DNA of 64,000 nt from Micromonospora mirobrigensis (GTDB lineage Bacteria; Actinomycetota; Actinomycetes; Mycobacteriales; Micromonosporaceae): contig NZ_FMCX01000003.1 in the NCBI RefSeq assembly GCF_900091555.1, forward strand, positions 646,030 through 710,029, read 5' to 3'. Under the pieces are notes generated by a model. It was not told the origin of the DNA and made no database searches. It saw only the letters and a list, made by a program, of their open reading frames with translations. Positions 9,013-17,210 of the stretch are shown here, one piece after another (within the stretch, counting starts at the first letter, position 1; the number at the start of each line of letters is the position of its first letter). The position numbers and the translations under genes were made by a program.

Positions 9013-9596
9013 CGGGGCGTACCCTCGCCGCCGTCGGCCGGGGCGGCGGGCGCCGGGCGTACGGCCGGGCGGGCCGCCGGGGTCGCGGCCTTGCGCGCGG
9101 CCACGGACTCCTCCTTGGCCGGTTCGCCGTTCGGGTCGTGCGCGGGCGGCGGCGGGACGGTGGCCATCCACTCGCCGAGGTGGTCCTTGTCGTGCAGCAG
9201 GTCCTTGATGTCGTACTCGGCGTACTCGAACTCGGGGGACCAGTAGAGCGCGTCGAAGGGGCAGACCTCGATGCAGATGCCGCAGTACATGCAGAGCGAG
9301 AAGTCGATGTCGAAGCGGTCGAGCACGTTGCGCTGCCGGGGGCGGGCGGCGCCGGGCACCGCCACCTCCTCCTTGTGCGAGTCGATGTAGATGCACCAGT
9401 CCGGACACTCCCGGGCGCAGAGCATGCAGACCGTGCAGTTCTCCTCCAGCAGGGCGATCACGCCCCGGGACCGGGGCGGCAGCTCGGGGGCCACGTCCGG
9501 GTACTGCTGGGTGGTCGAGCGGCGGGTCATCGTCTTCAGCGTGACCGCCAGCCCCTTCACCAGCCCCTCGCCGGGCACTCCTTTGCGCTCGCTCAC
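9009..9596 (-). CDS. nuoI: NADH-quinone oxidoreductase subunit I (2x[4Fe-4S])
   Basis: 195 residues with two complete ferredoxin motifs, CxxCxxCxxxCP at C54/C57/C60/C64 and C102/C105/C108/C112. These bind clusters N6a and N6b, which pass electrons towards NuoB. The last 50 residues are a Pro/Ala-rich tail of low complexity, longer than in Escherichia coli NuoI. The GTG start is coupled by GTGA overlap to the stop of a 27-codon leader minigene. It heads the uninterrupted nuoI-J-K-L-M-N run. nuoH, its normal upstream neighbour, is 2.4 kb away, behind three unrelated genes. Confidence 0.95.
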   Translation of the reverse strand: MSERKGVPGEGLVKGLAVTLKTMTRRSTTQQYPDVAPELPPRSRGVIALLEENCTVCMLCARECPDWCIYIDSHKEEVAVPGAARPRQRNVLDRFDIDFSLCMYCGICIEVCPFDALYWSPEFEYAEYDIKDLLHDKDHLGEWMATVPPPPAHDPNGEPAKEESVAARKAATPAARPAVRPAPAAPADGGEGTPR

Positions 9597-9676
9597 GCCG
9601 TCGCCTCGCTTCGCTCACCGACGCCGTGAGGCTCCACCGCGCAGAGCCCGCTGATTCGCTCGCTGCGCTCGCTCAT
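9593..9676 (-). CDS. Leader minigene coupled to nuoI (27 codons)
   Basis: A 27-residue frame beginning [14 protein letters not shown] and ending VGERSEATA. An AGGA lies 8 nt before its ATG, and its TGA overlaps the nuoI GTG (GTGA). The DNA is rich in the reiterated GAGCGAGCGCAGCGAGCG and GAGCGAAGCGAGGCG type sequence that recurs at actinobacterial gene starts. It resembles in position and coupling the minigene before nuoN, although the sequence differs. It may be a translational leader; a functional peptide is not claimed. Confidence 0.4.
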   Translation of the reverse strand: MSERSERISGLCAVEPHGVGERSEATA

Positions 9677-9780
9677 GCCGCTCATCCTGCCCTGTGGCCC
9701 CGGCGTGCGCGACCACCACCCTGCGGATTGCGCCGGTATCGTGGCCGTGGGGAGAACGACGCACCGGAAAGGGCCCGTCG

Positions 9781-10356
9781 ATGACCGCCGCACTGCACGA
9801 CGAGTTTCCGCCGCCGGGCGAGTGGACGACGGACGACCTGGACCGCCTGCCCGGCGACGGCCGTCGCCGCCCCGAGCTCCTGGACGGAAATCTGCTCATG
9901 TCGCCCTCCCCCACGCGACTCCACCAGTCCATCGCTGGCCGACTCATGGCTGCTCTGGAGGAAACCTGCCCCGCCGACCTCGACGTCACCCAGGGCGTCG
10001 AGGTACGCATCTCCCGCCGCCGCTCCTTCATCCCCGACCTGCTGGTCGCCGAGCTGGACGCGTCCGTCCGCAACCCGTCGCAGTACCGGCCGAACGAGGT
10101 GCTGCTGGTCGTGGAGATCGTCTCCGAGGGATCGCGGAGCATCGACCGGGTACTCAAGCCCGCCCTGTACGCCGAGGCGGACATCCCCTACTTCTGGCGG
10201 ATCGAGACCGAGTCGGGCATCGTCGTGCATGCCCACAAGCTCGACCCGGTCAAGCAGGTCTACGTCGAGCAGGCCCGGATGACCGACGGCATCCTGCTGC
10301 CGGAGCCGTGGGAGATGGACATCCCACTGGCCCGGATCACGCCCCGGGGCCGGTGA
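9781..10356 (+). CDS. Uma2-family putative restriction endonuclease-fold protein
   Basis: 191 residues, PF05685 (Uma2/DUF820) type PD-(D/E)XK fold. The visible motif set is RRPELLDG (Glu32), SFIPDLLVAE (Asp86), LLVVEIVSEGS (Glu112) and a following Lys (VLKPALYAEADIPYFWRIE). These correspond to the catalytic acid residues and Lys of the family. The ATG has GGAAAGGG 7 nt upstream; an upstream in-frame ATG at 9694 lacks such a site and family similarity. The biological role of Uma2 proteins is not established. The gene is on the plus strand inside the minus-strand nuo region, and its 3' end overlaps the convergent SnoaL-like gene by 20 nt. Confidence 0.85.
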   Translation: MTAALHDEFPPPGEWTTDDLDRLPGDGRRRPELLDGNLLMSPSPTRLHQSIAGRLMAALEETCPADLDVTQGVEVRISRRRSFIPDLLVAELDASVRNPSQYRPNEVLLVVEIVSEGSRSIDRVLKPALYAEADIPYFWRIETESGIVVHAHKLDPVKQVYVEQARMTDGILLPEPWEMDIPLARITPRGR

Positions 10357-10759
10357 GCGGCGGCAGCATCTCCACGCCCAACTGCTGGAGGAGCTGGAAC
10401 AGCTCGTTGACGCTCCACACGTCGGCGATCAGCCCGTCGGCGTCGAAGCGCAGGAACGTCGCCCCCGACCAGCTCGCCACCTGCCCGGTCGGCGGCACCG
10501 GCCCGAACCGCCCGGCCTGGGTGCCGGCGGCCCGCCAGCGCACCGCCACCCGGTCCGCCGAGGCCACCAGGTCCACGATCTTGTAGCGCAGGTCGGGGAA
10601 GGCGGACCGCCGGTCCCGGTGCCAGGCCAGCGTCGCCTCCGGCCCGGTGCCGCCCAGCCCCGGGCAGCCCGCCGCGACCAGGTCGTACGCCGATTCCTCG
10701 CGCCCGCCGTTCCACACGTCGGCGACGAACCGCCGGGCCACCACCTCGAGATCGGTCAT
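10337..10759 (-). CDS. SnoaL-like / nuclear transport factor 2-fold protein
   Basis: 140 residues with the SnoaL-like ester cyclase pattern: an N-terminal helix VVARRFVADVWNGG, then TLAWHRDRRSAFPDLRYKIVDLVASADRVAVRWRAAG, then a closing LIADVWSVNELFQLLQQLG. The family (PF07366) includes polyketide cyclases and many proteins of unknown substrate. No polyketide genes are nearby. A TAGGCT hexamer six bases before the ATG and the lack of a ribosome-binding site suggest a leaderless transcript. It converges on the Uma2 gene with a 20-nt tail overlap. Confidence 0.75.
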   Translation of the reverse strand: MTDLEVVARRFVADVWNGGREESAYDLVAAGCPGLGGTGPEATLAWHRDRRSAFPDLRYKIVDLVASADRVAVRWRAAGTQAGRFGPVPPTGQVASWSGATFLRFDADGLIADVWSVNELFQLLQQLGVEMLPPLTGPGA

Positions 10760-10899
10760 CCGCGCAGCCTAGCCACGGACCCGACGCACCCCGGGAGGGT
10801 GGCCCGGCGGCCGGCGGGAAGCGCCAGTCACCGGGCCGACCGGCGTCGGATCGGCCAAGATGGGTCGAGACGACGGGGTGCGACGTGGGAGGGGCGGAC

Positions 10900-11937
10900 G
10901 TGGGCGAGAAGGCAGGCACGACCACCGGCGGGAAGTACGTCGAGTCGGGCGGCGAGTTCACCCGCGACCAGCGCTACATCGCCACCCGGATCACCGCCGA
11001 CGCCCGGGACGGCTGGCCGGTCGAACCGGGCCGCTACCGGCTGGCGGTCAGCCGGGCCTGCCCGTGGGCCAACCGGCTGATCATCGTCCGGCGGCTGCTC
11101 GGGCTGGAGGACGTCATCTCGATGGCGGTCGCCGGGCCCACCCACGACGCCCGGAGCTGGACCTTCGACCTGGACCCGGACGGGCGGGACCCGGTGCTCG
11201 GCATCGAACGGCTCCAGGACGCGTACTTCGTGCGGTTCCCGGGCTATGAGCGGGGCATCACCGTGCCGGCGCTGGTGGACGTGCCGACCGGGCAGGTGGT
11301 CACCAACGACTACGCGCAGATGAGCCTGGACCTGTCGACGGAGTGGACGGCGTACCACCGGGAGGGGGCGCCGCAGCTCTACCCGGAGCCGCTGCGCGAC
11401 GAGATCGACGAGGTCAACGCCGTGGTCTTCGCCGACGTCAACAACGGCGTCTACCGGTGCGGGTTCGCCGGCAGCCAGGAGGCGTACGACAAGGCGTACC
11501 ACCGGCTCTTCGACCGGCTGGACTGGCTGACCGAGCGGCTGTCCGGGCAGCGGTACCTGGTCGGCGACACGATCACCGAGGCGGACGTGCGGCTCTTCAC
11601 CACGCTGGTCCGCTTCGATCCGGTCTACCACGGCCACTTCAAGTGCAACCGGCAGAAGCTGTCCGAGATGCCGGTGCTGTGGGCGTACGCCCGGGACCTG
11701 TTCACCACGCCCGGCTTCGGGGACACGATCGACTTCGATCACATCAAGCGGCACTACTACGAGGTGCACCGGGACATCAACCCGACCGGCGTGGTGCCGC
11801 TCGGCCCGGACCTGTCGAACTGGCTCACCCCGCACCACCGCGAGGAGCTGGGCGGTCGTCCGTTCGGCGACGGCACTCCCCCGCCGCCCCCGTCCCCCGC
11901 GGAGCGGGTCGACCCCGCCCACACGCCGCTGCGCTAG
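10900..11937 (+). CDS. Xi-class glutathione S-transferase-like (hydroquinone reductase) protein
   Basis: 345 residues from a GTG with GGGAGGGG 5 nt upstream; an in-frame GTG at 10885 has no such site. The N-terminal thioredoxin-fold motif SRACPWANR carries the catalytic Cys (about residue 54), and the all-helical C-terminal half holds YRCGFAGSQEAYD and the conserved RFDPVYHGHFKCN, hallmarks of ECM4/YqjG glutathionyl-hydroquinone reductases. Family members reduce S-thiolated hydroquinones. Actinomycetes generally lack glutathione and use mycothiol, so the real co-substrate is probably mycothiol or a thiol adduct (inference). It sits next to nuoH and converges with it. Confidence 0.88.
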   Translation: MGEKAGTTTGGKYVESGGEFTRDQRYIATRITADARDGWPVEPGRYRLAVSRACPWANRLIIVRRLLGLEDVISMAVAGPTHDARSWTFDLDPDGRDPVLGIERLQDAYFVRFPGYERGITVPALVDVPTGQVVTNDYAQMSLDLSTEWTAYHREGAPQLYPEPLRDEIDEVNAVVFADVNNGVYRCGFAGSQEAYDKAYHRLFDRLDWLTERLSGQRYLVGDTITEADVRLFTTLVRFDPVYHGHFKCNRQKLSEMPVLWAYARDLFTTPGFGDTIDFDHIKRHYYEVHRDINPTGVVPLGPDLSNWLTPHHREELGGRPFGDGTPPPPPSPAERVDPAHTPLR

Positions 11938-11945
11938 GCGTCGGT

Positions 11946-11999
11946 GTTAAAAAGGGGCCCCTGCTATACCGGAGGCGTTAACAGGGGGCCCCTCCTTAC
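11946..11999. repeat. GGGGCCCC double-palindrome repeat, copy A
   Basis: An imperfect dyad of about 54 bp with two GGGGCCCC cores flanking a spacer containing CTGCTATAC and GTTAACAG. It lies between convergent genes, and its terminal TTA forms the TAA stop codon of nuoH. It is the same element as copies B and C when read in the appropriate orientation. Confidence 0.8.
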
Positions 12000-12958
12000 A
12001 TCGCCACCCGCACGGCGGCGGTGAGGACCAGCTGGCCGAGGGAGACCGGGACCAGGACCAGCCAGCAGAGCCGCTGGAGCTGGTCCTCGCGCAGCCGGGG
12101 GTACGCCACCCGCAGCCAGATGATCACGAACGAGACGGCGAAGACCTTGACCAGGGTCCAGAGCCAGCCGAGCTGCGCGTCGGCGAACGGGCCCTGCCAG
12201 CCGCCGAGGAAGAGCACGGTGGTCAGCGCGGCGATCACCACGATGCCGACGTACTCGGCGAGCAGGAAGAACGCGAACCGCAGGCCGGTGTACTCGGTCA
12301 GGTAACCGAAGACCAGCTCCGAGTCGGCGATCGGCATGTCGAACGGCGGGCGGCGGATCTCGGCCAGCCCGGCCAGGAAGAAGACGATCATCGCGGGGGC
12401 CTGCCAGAGCAGCCACCACGGACGCCACGCCTCGACGATCCCGGAGAGGCTCAGCGTGCCCGCCGCCATCGCCACCGAGGCGGCGGCGAGCACCAGCGGC
12501 AGCTCGTAGCCGAGCAGCTGGGCCGCGCCGCGCAGCCCGCCGAGCAGGCTGTACTTGTTGGCCGACGCCCACGCCGACATCAGCACCGCCACCACACCGA
12601 CGCCGACCACGGCCAGCACGAAGAACAGCCCGATGTCCAGGGGCTGGCCGACCAGGTCGCCCGGCCCGAGCGGGATCACCAGCAGGGCCAGCAGATAGGG
12701 CACCAGCGCCACCACCGGGGCCAGCCGGAACACCGCCCGGTCCGCCTCACGCGGGGTGACGTCCTCCTTCTGCACGAACTTCACCCCGTCGGCGACGAGC
12801 TGCGCCCAACCGTGGAAGCCGCCCGCGTACATCGGGCCGAGCCGGCCCTGCATGTGCGCCATCACCTTGTGCTCGGCCTGGCCGACGATCAGCGGCAGGG
12901 TGAGGAAGGCGACCAGCACCCCGCCGACCCGGAGCACCAGCTCCAACCAGAGCGGCAT
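11996..12958 (-). CDS. nuoH: NADH-quinone oxidoreductase subunit H
   Basis: 320 residues, eight membrane helices. Quinone-channel signatures are present: EHKVMAHMQGRLGPMYAGGFHGWAQLVADGVKF near the N-terminus and the EIRRPPFDMPIADSELVFGYLTEYTG loop. NuoH links the peripheral arm to the pump modules. The ATG overlaps the nuoC stop by one base (TGATG). The stop codon lies within repeat copy A, so the last codons adjoin a repeat insertion. NuoD, normally between C and H, is absent. Confidence 0.95.
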   Translation of the reverse strand: MPLWLELVLRVGGVLVAFLTLPLIVGQAEHKVMAHMQGRLGPMYAGGFHGWAQLVADGVKFVQKEDVTPREADRAVFRLAPVVALVPYLLALLVIPLGPGDLVGQPLDIGLFFVLAVVGVGVVAVLMSAWASANKYSLLGGLRGAAQLLGYELPLVLAAASVAMAAGTLSLSGIVEAWRPWWLLWQAPAMIVFFLAGLAEIRRPPFDMPIADSELVFGYLTEYTGLRFAFFLLAEYVGIVVIAALTTVLFLGGWQGPFADAQLGWLWTLVKVFAVSFVIIWLRVAYPRLREDQLQRLCWLVLVPVSLGQLVLTAAVRVAM

Positions 12959-13821
12959 CAGTCCGTCCCTCCGTCGCGGTCGCGGTCGGCCCGCTCGGTG
13001 GCCGCCGGCCCCGCGGCGGCCGGCCGGTCGGCCGGCGGACCGGAACGCGCCGGCCCGTCGCCGGGACCACCGGTCGCGCCCGGCAACGGCCCGCCGGTCG
13101 GCGCCGGGCCGTCGGCCCCGCCGGCGCTTCCGGGTGTACGCCCCGGACGGGCCCCCGGTGCGGGCCTGGCGGGACGCTCCCGGGCCGGGCGGGCGGGGAC
13201 ACCGCCGCGCGGCCCCTCCCCGACACCGCCGGCACCGGCCGGGGTGGGCGTGGTCCCCCACTCCCCCGGCGCGGGCACACCCGGCGGGCGGACCGGTCGC
13301 CGGCCGCCACCGGCCTCCGACTCGCCCGGTTCCTTGGCGCCCGGCCACGGCTTGGCGACCCGGGAGGCGAGCACGAACTCCTTGCGCAACGGGTTCCCCT
13401 CGAACTCCGGCGGCAGCAGCAGCGGACGCAGCTCACCGTGGCCGGTGAAGTCGATGCCGAACATCTCGTGCGTCTCGCGCTCGTGCCAGGCCGCCCCGGG
13501 GTAGACCGCCACCACCGAGGCGACGACCGGGGCCGCCCGGGGGATCCGGGTGCGGACCAGGACGCCGTGCCGGCGGGTGGTGGACCAGAGGTGGGCCACC
13601 ACGTCGAAGCCGTCGGCCAGCTCGTCGACGGCCGAGAGCCAGTCGAAGAAGTCGCAGGCCAGCTCGGCGTCGTCCCGGGCCGCGCGGAGGGCGTCGGCCC
13701 ATGCCGCGGCCGGCACGTCGACGGTGGCCCGGGCGTACGCCTGGCCGCCGGAGACCGACGCGGTGACCTCGACGGGCGCGAGCAGCGTCGCCAGCCGCCG
13801 GCCGACCTCTTCCGCAGTCAT
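12958..13821 (-). CDS. nuoC: NADH-quinone oxidoreductase subunit C with long disordered tail
   Basis: 287 residues. The first 175 match NuoC, including the family signature AAWHERETHEMFGIDFTGHGELRPLLLPPEFEGNPLRKEF. The remaining 110 residues are Pro/Gly/Ala/Arg-rich and low in complexity, without recognisable domain. NuoC forms part of the peripheral arm with NuoB and NuoD. There is no fused NuoD domain. The gene is directly coupled to nuoH and divergent from the dehydrogenase at 13969, with repeat copy B in the shared upstream region. Confidence 0.9.
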   Translation of the reverse strand: MTAEEVGRRLATLLAPVEVTASVSGGQAYARATVDVPAAAWADALRAARDDAELACDFFDWLSAVDELADGFDVVAHLWSTTRRHGVLVRTRIPRAAPVVASVVAVYPGAAWHERETHEMFGIDFTGHGELRPLLLPPEFEGNPLRKEFVLASRVAKPWPGAKEPGESEAGGGRRPVRPPGVPAPGEWGTTPTPAGAGGVGEGPRGGVPARPARERPARPAPGARPGRTPGSAGGADGPAPTGGPLPGATGGPGDGPARSGPPADRPAAAGPAATERADRDRDGGTD

Positions 13822-13880
13822 GCCGCTGATCCTATGGCCCGGCCCCGGCGCCCCACCCGCGTGCCGGCCGCCGGGCGTGA

Positions 13881-13934
13881 TTGCAGGGGCCCCCTGTTAA
13901 CGGACGTCTGTCAACAAGAGGCCCCTGCTTACAG
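13881..13934. repeat. GGGGCCCC double-palindrome repeat, copy B
   Basis: Same family as copies A and C: CAGGGGCCCCCTGTTAACG, a variable centre, then CAAGAGGCCCCTGCTTAC. The right core has one substitution (GAGGCCCC). It lies between the divergent nuoC and dehydrogenase genes, 35 nt before the latter's ATG, so it would be in its 5' leader or promoter. Confidence 0.8.
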
Positions 13935-13968
13935 CTTTGACGAGCGCGGAGCGCGGTGGCGGGGAAAG

Positions 13969-15024
13969 ATGAGGGCCGTGCGCGCTGTGACTGTGACCCC
14001 CGGTGTCCGTGACTCGCTGCGCCTCGTGCCGGACCATCCGGAGCCACCCACCGACGAGGGGGCGATCCTGGTCGAGGCGCTCGCCGTGGGCATCTGCGGC
14101 ACCGACCACGAGATCGTCGCCGGCGAGTACGGCGAGGCCCCGCCCGGCACCCCGGACCTGGTGCTCGGCCACGAGGCGCTGGGCCGGGTGCTGGAGGACC
14201 CGACCGGCACCCTCCAGAAGGGCGACCTGGTCGCCGGCATCGTCCGGCACCCCGACCCGGTGCCCTGCCCGAACTGTGCGGTCGGCGAGTGGGACATGTG
14301 CCGCAACGGGCAGTACACCGAGCACGGGATCAAGGCGCTGCCCGGTTTCGCCCGGGACCGCTGGCGGGTGCAGCCCAAGTTCGCCATCGGCCTGGACCCG
14401 GTCCTCGCCCCGGTCGGCATGCTGCTGGAACCGGCCAGCGTGGTGGCGAAGGCGTGGGACCACATCGAGCGGATCGGCGGCCGGGCCGAGTGGCAGCCGC
14501 AGACCGTCCTGGTCACCGGCGCCGGCCCGATCGGCCTGCTGGCCGCGCTCCTCGCCGCCCAGCGCGGCCTCTCGGTGCACGTGCTCGACCTGGCCACCAG
14601 TGGCCCGAAGCCGGAGCTGGTCGCCGCGCTCGGCGCCACCTACCACTCGGTGCCGGTGGGGCAGCTGGACTTCGATCCGGACGTGGTGGTCGAGTGCACC
14701 GGCGCACCGTCGGTGGTGTTCGACGCCATGTGCAAGGCCGGCCCGGCCGGCATCGTCTGCCTGACCGGGGTCTCCAGCGGCGGTCGGACCATCGACTTCG
14801 ACGCCGGGGCGCTCAACCGCGAGCTGGTGCTGGAGAACAACGTCGTCTTCGGCTCGGTGAACGCCAACCGCCGGCACTGGGACCTGGCCGCCGAGGCGCT
14901 GGCCCGGGCCGACCAGGACTGGCTCAAGTCGCTGATCACCCGGCGGGTGCCGGTGGAGGCGTACGCCGAGGCGTACGCCGCCGGGCCGGAGGACATCAAG
15001 GTGGTGCTGGACTTCCAGCTCTGA
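13969..15024 (+). CDS. Zinc-dependent glucose 1-dehydrogenase-like MDR oxidoreductase
   Basis: 351 residues. The medium-chain dehydrogenase layout is visible: GICGTDHEIVAGEYG (zinc Cys43), LVLGHEALG (His68), structural-zinc loop CPNCAVGEWDMC at 100-111, LLEPASVVAKAWDHI, and the nucleotide-binding VLVTGAGPIGLLAALLAA. The C-terminal VFGSVNANRRHWDLAAEAL is typical of the glucose-dehydrogenase subgroup found in archaea and actinobacteria. It would oxidise glucose or a related sugar with NAD(P)+. It is on the opposite strand to the nuo genes and its relation to them is unknown. ATG is chosen because of GGGGAAAG upstream; a GTG three codons in is possible. Confidence 0.85.
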   Translation: MRAVRAVTVTPGVRDSLRLVPDHPEPPTDEGAILVEALAVGICGTDHEIVAGEYGEAPPGTPDLVLGHEALGRVLEDPTGTLQKGDLVAGIVRHPDPVPCPNCAVGEWDMCRNGQYTEHGIKALPGFARDRWRVQPKFAIGLDPVLAPVGMLLEPASVVAKAWDHIERIGGRAEWQPQTVLVTGAGPIGLLAALLAAQRGLSVHVLDLATSGPKPELVAALGATYHSVPVGQLDFDPDVVVECTGAPSVVFDAMCKAGPAGIVCLTGVSSGGRTIDFDAGALNRELVLENNVVFGSVNANRRHWDLAAEALARADQDWLKSLITRRVPVEAYAEAYAAGPEDIKVVLDFQL

Positions 15025-15034
15025 GCGGGACCGG

Positions 15035-16351
15035 TCAGATGCCGGGCAGCCGGCCGTTGCGGAACAGGTCGACGAAGAGCTGGTGGTCGTGCCGGGCCCG
15101 CACCCCGTACGCGTGGGCGAAGTCAACCAGGAAGGCCACGAAGCCCTCCTCGTCGGCGCCGACGGCGGCCACGATCGCCTCCTCGGTGGAGTAGTCGACC
15201 AGGTCGTGGCTGGACTCGTCGTCGGCCACCGAGTGCATCCGGGCCACCGCCCGGCCCAGGTGCGACAGCACCCCGGCCAGCTCCACCGGCTCGTCCACGT
15301 CCGCCCAGTCGAGGTCGGCCGCGTACGGGGAGACCTCGGCGACGAGCTGCCCCACCCCGTCCAGCTCGGTGAAGCCCAGCCACGGGTCGGCGTACGCCTG
15401 CAGGGCCCGCTGCGACTCGGCCGTGCGGTGCCCCTGGTGCCGGAAATAGCCGCGGACCCGCTCGTCGTCGACGTGCCGTGCCACGGCCGGCACCTGGGCC
15501 TGCTTCATGTAGAGGACGACGTCGTTCTCCAGCGCCTGGGTGTGCCCCTCGAGGAGGAGGTTGTACGACGGCAGCCCGGCCGAGCCGATGCCCACCCCCT
15601 TGCGCAGCACCACGTCCTTGATCTGCGCCTCCACCGGGCGCAGCTTGCGCGCCGACTCCGGCCGGGTCTCCAGGTAGTCCTGGTAGGCGGCGCAGACCTT
15701 CGCCCGGGTGGCGTCGTCGACCTCGAAGACCCCGTCCCGGCGGGAGAAGCGCCGGTCGTAGTCGTCGACGGTGGTCTGCGCGGCGAGCAGCTCCACCCGG
15801 GTGTTCAGCCGGGCCCGCTGGAGCACCTGGAGCAGCACCCCGTCGGCGGTGTCCAGGGTGATCGAGCCGATCGCGTCGTCCCCGCCGGCGGCGATGCCCC
15901 GCAGCTCGGCCAGGTACGACCGGGCGAAGGTGGCCACCAGCTCACTGATCGTGGCGTCGGAGAGCGCCTTGGCGTAGCCGAGCAGGGCCACGCTGGCGGC
16001 GAAGCGCCGCAGGTCCCAGGAGAACGGCCCGACGTACGCCTCGTCGAAGTCGTTGACGTTGAACACCAGCTGGCCGGAGGCGTTCATGTAGGTGCCGAAG
16101 TTCTCGGCGTGCAGGTCACCGTGGATCCAGACCCGGCTGGTCCGCTCGTCGAGGTACCGGTCGTCGGCGAAGTCGCCGAGCTGGTCGGCGTAGAAAAGGG
16201 AGGCGCTGCCCCGGTAGAAGGCGAACGGTGACGCCGCCATCTTGCGGAACTTGCGGCGGAACGCCGCGGGGTCGCGCGTCATCGACTCGCCGAACTCGTC
16301 GACGAGGACGCGGACGATGTGCTCGGACCGCCGGTCCGCGGAGTCGCTCAT
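15035..16351 (-). CDS. DUF2252 protein, aminoglycoside-kinase-like fold
   Basis: 438 residues. The family signature RVWIHGDLHAENFGTY (His77-Asn84) and NVNDFDEAYVGPFSWDLRR (Asp101/Asp103) correspond to the catalytic HxD...N and metal-binding DFD of the choline/aminoglycoside phosphotransferase-like kinase fold. The N-terminal KMAASPFAFYRGSA is also diagnostic for DUF2252. Substrate is unknown. It lies between nuoB and nuoC on the nuo strand, 10 nt from the end of the convergent dehydrogenase gene, and leaves about 110 nt to nuoB. It may be read through from nuoB. Confidence 0.9.
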   Translation of the reverse strand: MSDSADRRSEHIVRVLVDEFGESMTRDPAAFRRKFRKMAASPFAFYRGSASLFYADQLGDFADDRYLDERTSRVWIHGDLHAENFGTYMNASGQLVFNVNDFDEAYVGPFSWDLRRFAASVALLGYAKALSDATISELVATFARSYLAELRGIAAGGDDAIGSITLDTADGVLLQVLQRARLNTRVELLAAQTTVDDYDRRFSRRDGVFEVDDATRAKVCAAYQDYLETRPESARKLRPVEAQIKDVVLRKGVGIGSAGLPSYNLLLEGHTQALENDVVLYMKQAQVPAVARHVDDERVRGYFRHQGHRTAESQRALQAYADPWLGFTELDGVGQLVAEVSPYAADLDWADVDEPVELAGVLSHLGRAVARMHSVADDESSHDLVDYSTEEAIVAAVGADEEGFVAFLVDFAHAYGVRARHDHQLFVDLFRNGRLPGI

Positions 16352-16464
16352 GAAGCGCAGGCTAGTTCCCCCCGGCCACTGGCGGGGCTCCTCCGACCGA
16401 CCGCCCGGCGCTGCCCGGTCGGCTCGCCGACGCGGCGGTCCGGCGGTCGGCGCGGCCGGCCCGG

Positions 16465-17034
16465 TCAGCTGGCGGGTGGGCGGACCGGCGGCGCGGTCAA
16501 CGACGCCACCGAGCGGGCGGCGGGGGCCGGCGGGTCCACCGGCGGGGCCAGCGGGTCCGGGCGGGACACCCCACCGAGGCCGGACTGTTCGGCGGCGATC
16601 TTCTCCTGGAGGCGCAGGATTCCGTGCAGCAGCGCCTCGGGCCGGGGCGGGCAGCCCGGCACGTAGACGTCGACCGGGATGAGCTGGTCGACGCCCTTGG
16701 TCACCGAGTACGAGTCCCAGTACGGGCCGCCGCAGTTCGAGCAGGCGCCGAACGAGATGACGTACTTCGGTTCGGGCATCTGGTCGTAGAGCCGCTTGAT
16801 CGCCGGGGCCATCTTGTCGGTGACCGTGCCGGAGACCACCATCAGGTCGGCCTGCCGGGGACCGTGGGCGAACGGGATCACCCCGAGCCGGATGAAGTCG
16901 TGCCGGCCCATGCTGGTGGCGATGAACTCGATGGCGCAGCAGGCCAGGCCGAAGTTGAACACCCAGAGCGAGTAGCGGCGGCCCCAGTTGAGGACGAACT
17001 TGATCGGCTCGCCGAGCACTGCCGGCAACTGCAC
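16465..17034 (-). CDS. nuoB: NADH-quinone oxidoreductase subunit B
   Basis: 189 residues from a GTG with AGGGGG 6 nt upstream (an open frame to 17250 has no support). Cluster N2 ligands are visible as the tandem Cys32-Cys33 (LACCAIEF), Cys98 (GACSNCGG) and Cys128 ([15 protein letters not shown]). The spacings match those of E. coli NuoB. The last 40 residues are a Pro-rich tail. NuoB transfers electrons to quinone. It is first of the minus-strand nuo genes here but separated from nuoC by 2.6 kb, and no nuoA precedes it; the ECF sigma gene diverges upstream. Confidence 0.94.
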   Translation of the reverse strand: MQLPAVLGEPIKFVLNWGRRYSLWVFNFGLACCAIEFIATSMGRHDFIRLGVIPFAHGPRQADLMVVSGTVTDKMAPAIKRLYDQMPEPKYVISFGACSNCGGPYWDSYSVTKGVDQLIPVDVYVPGCPPRPEALLHGILRLQEKIAAEQSGLGGVSRPDPLAPPVDPPAPAARSVASLTAPPVRPPAS

Positions 17035-17139
17035 CTCGCGCCCCCTCAGCTCTGCCTGCGACCGACAGTCAACCACAGGGCCACGGCGGCCACCGGCGCA
17101 ACCGGTGGGGGCGTCGGGTTCGGGACGCCCGACGGCTGC

Positions 17140-17163
17140 AACCGGCGACCTCGGTGACGCGTG
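17140..17163 (+). promoter_or_regulatory. Candidate ECF-type promoter for the sigma factor gene
   Basis: An AACC element (17140-17143) and a CGTG element (17160-17163) are separated by 16 nt, the classical arrangement for ECF sigma promoters, about 48 nt before the GTG start. It suggests autoregulation by the encoded sigma factor. This is motif reading only. Confidence 0.4.
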
Positions 17164-17210
17164 GTACCGGCGTCCGCGGCGGGGACCGCGGGCGCAACGG
17201 GGAGGACGAG

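Noticed and set aside
9781..10356. Uma2 gene plus neighbours as a restriction or defence island
   Set aside because: No methyltransferase, helicase or other defence gene accompanies it; Uma2 proteins are abundant singletons in actinomycetes.
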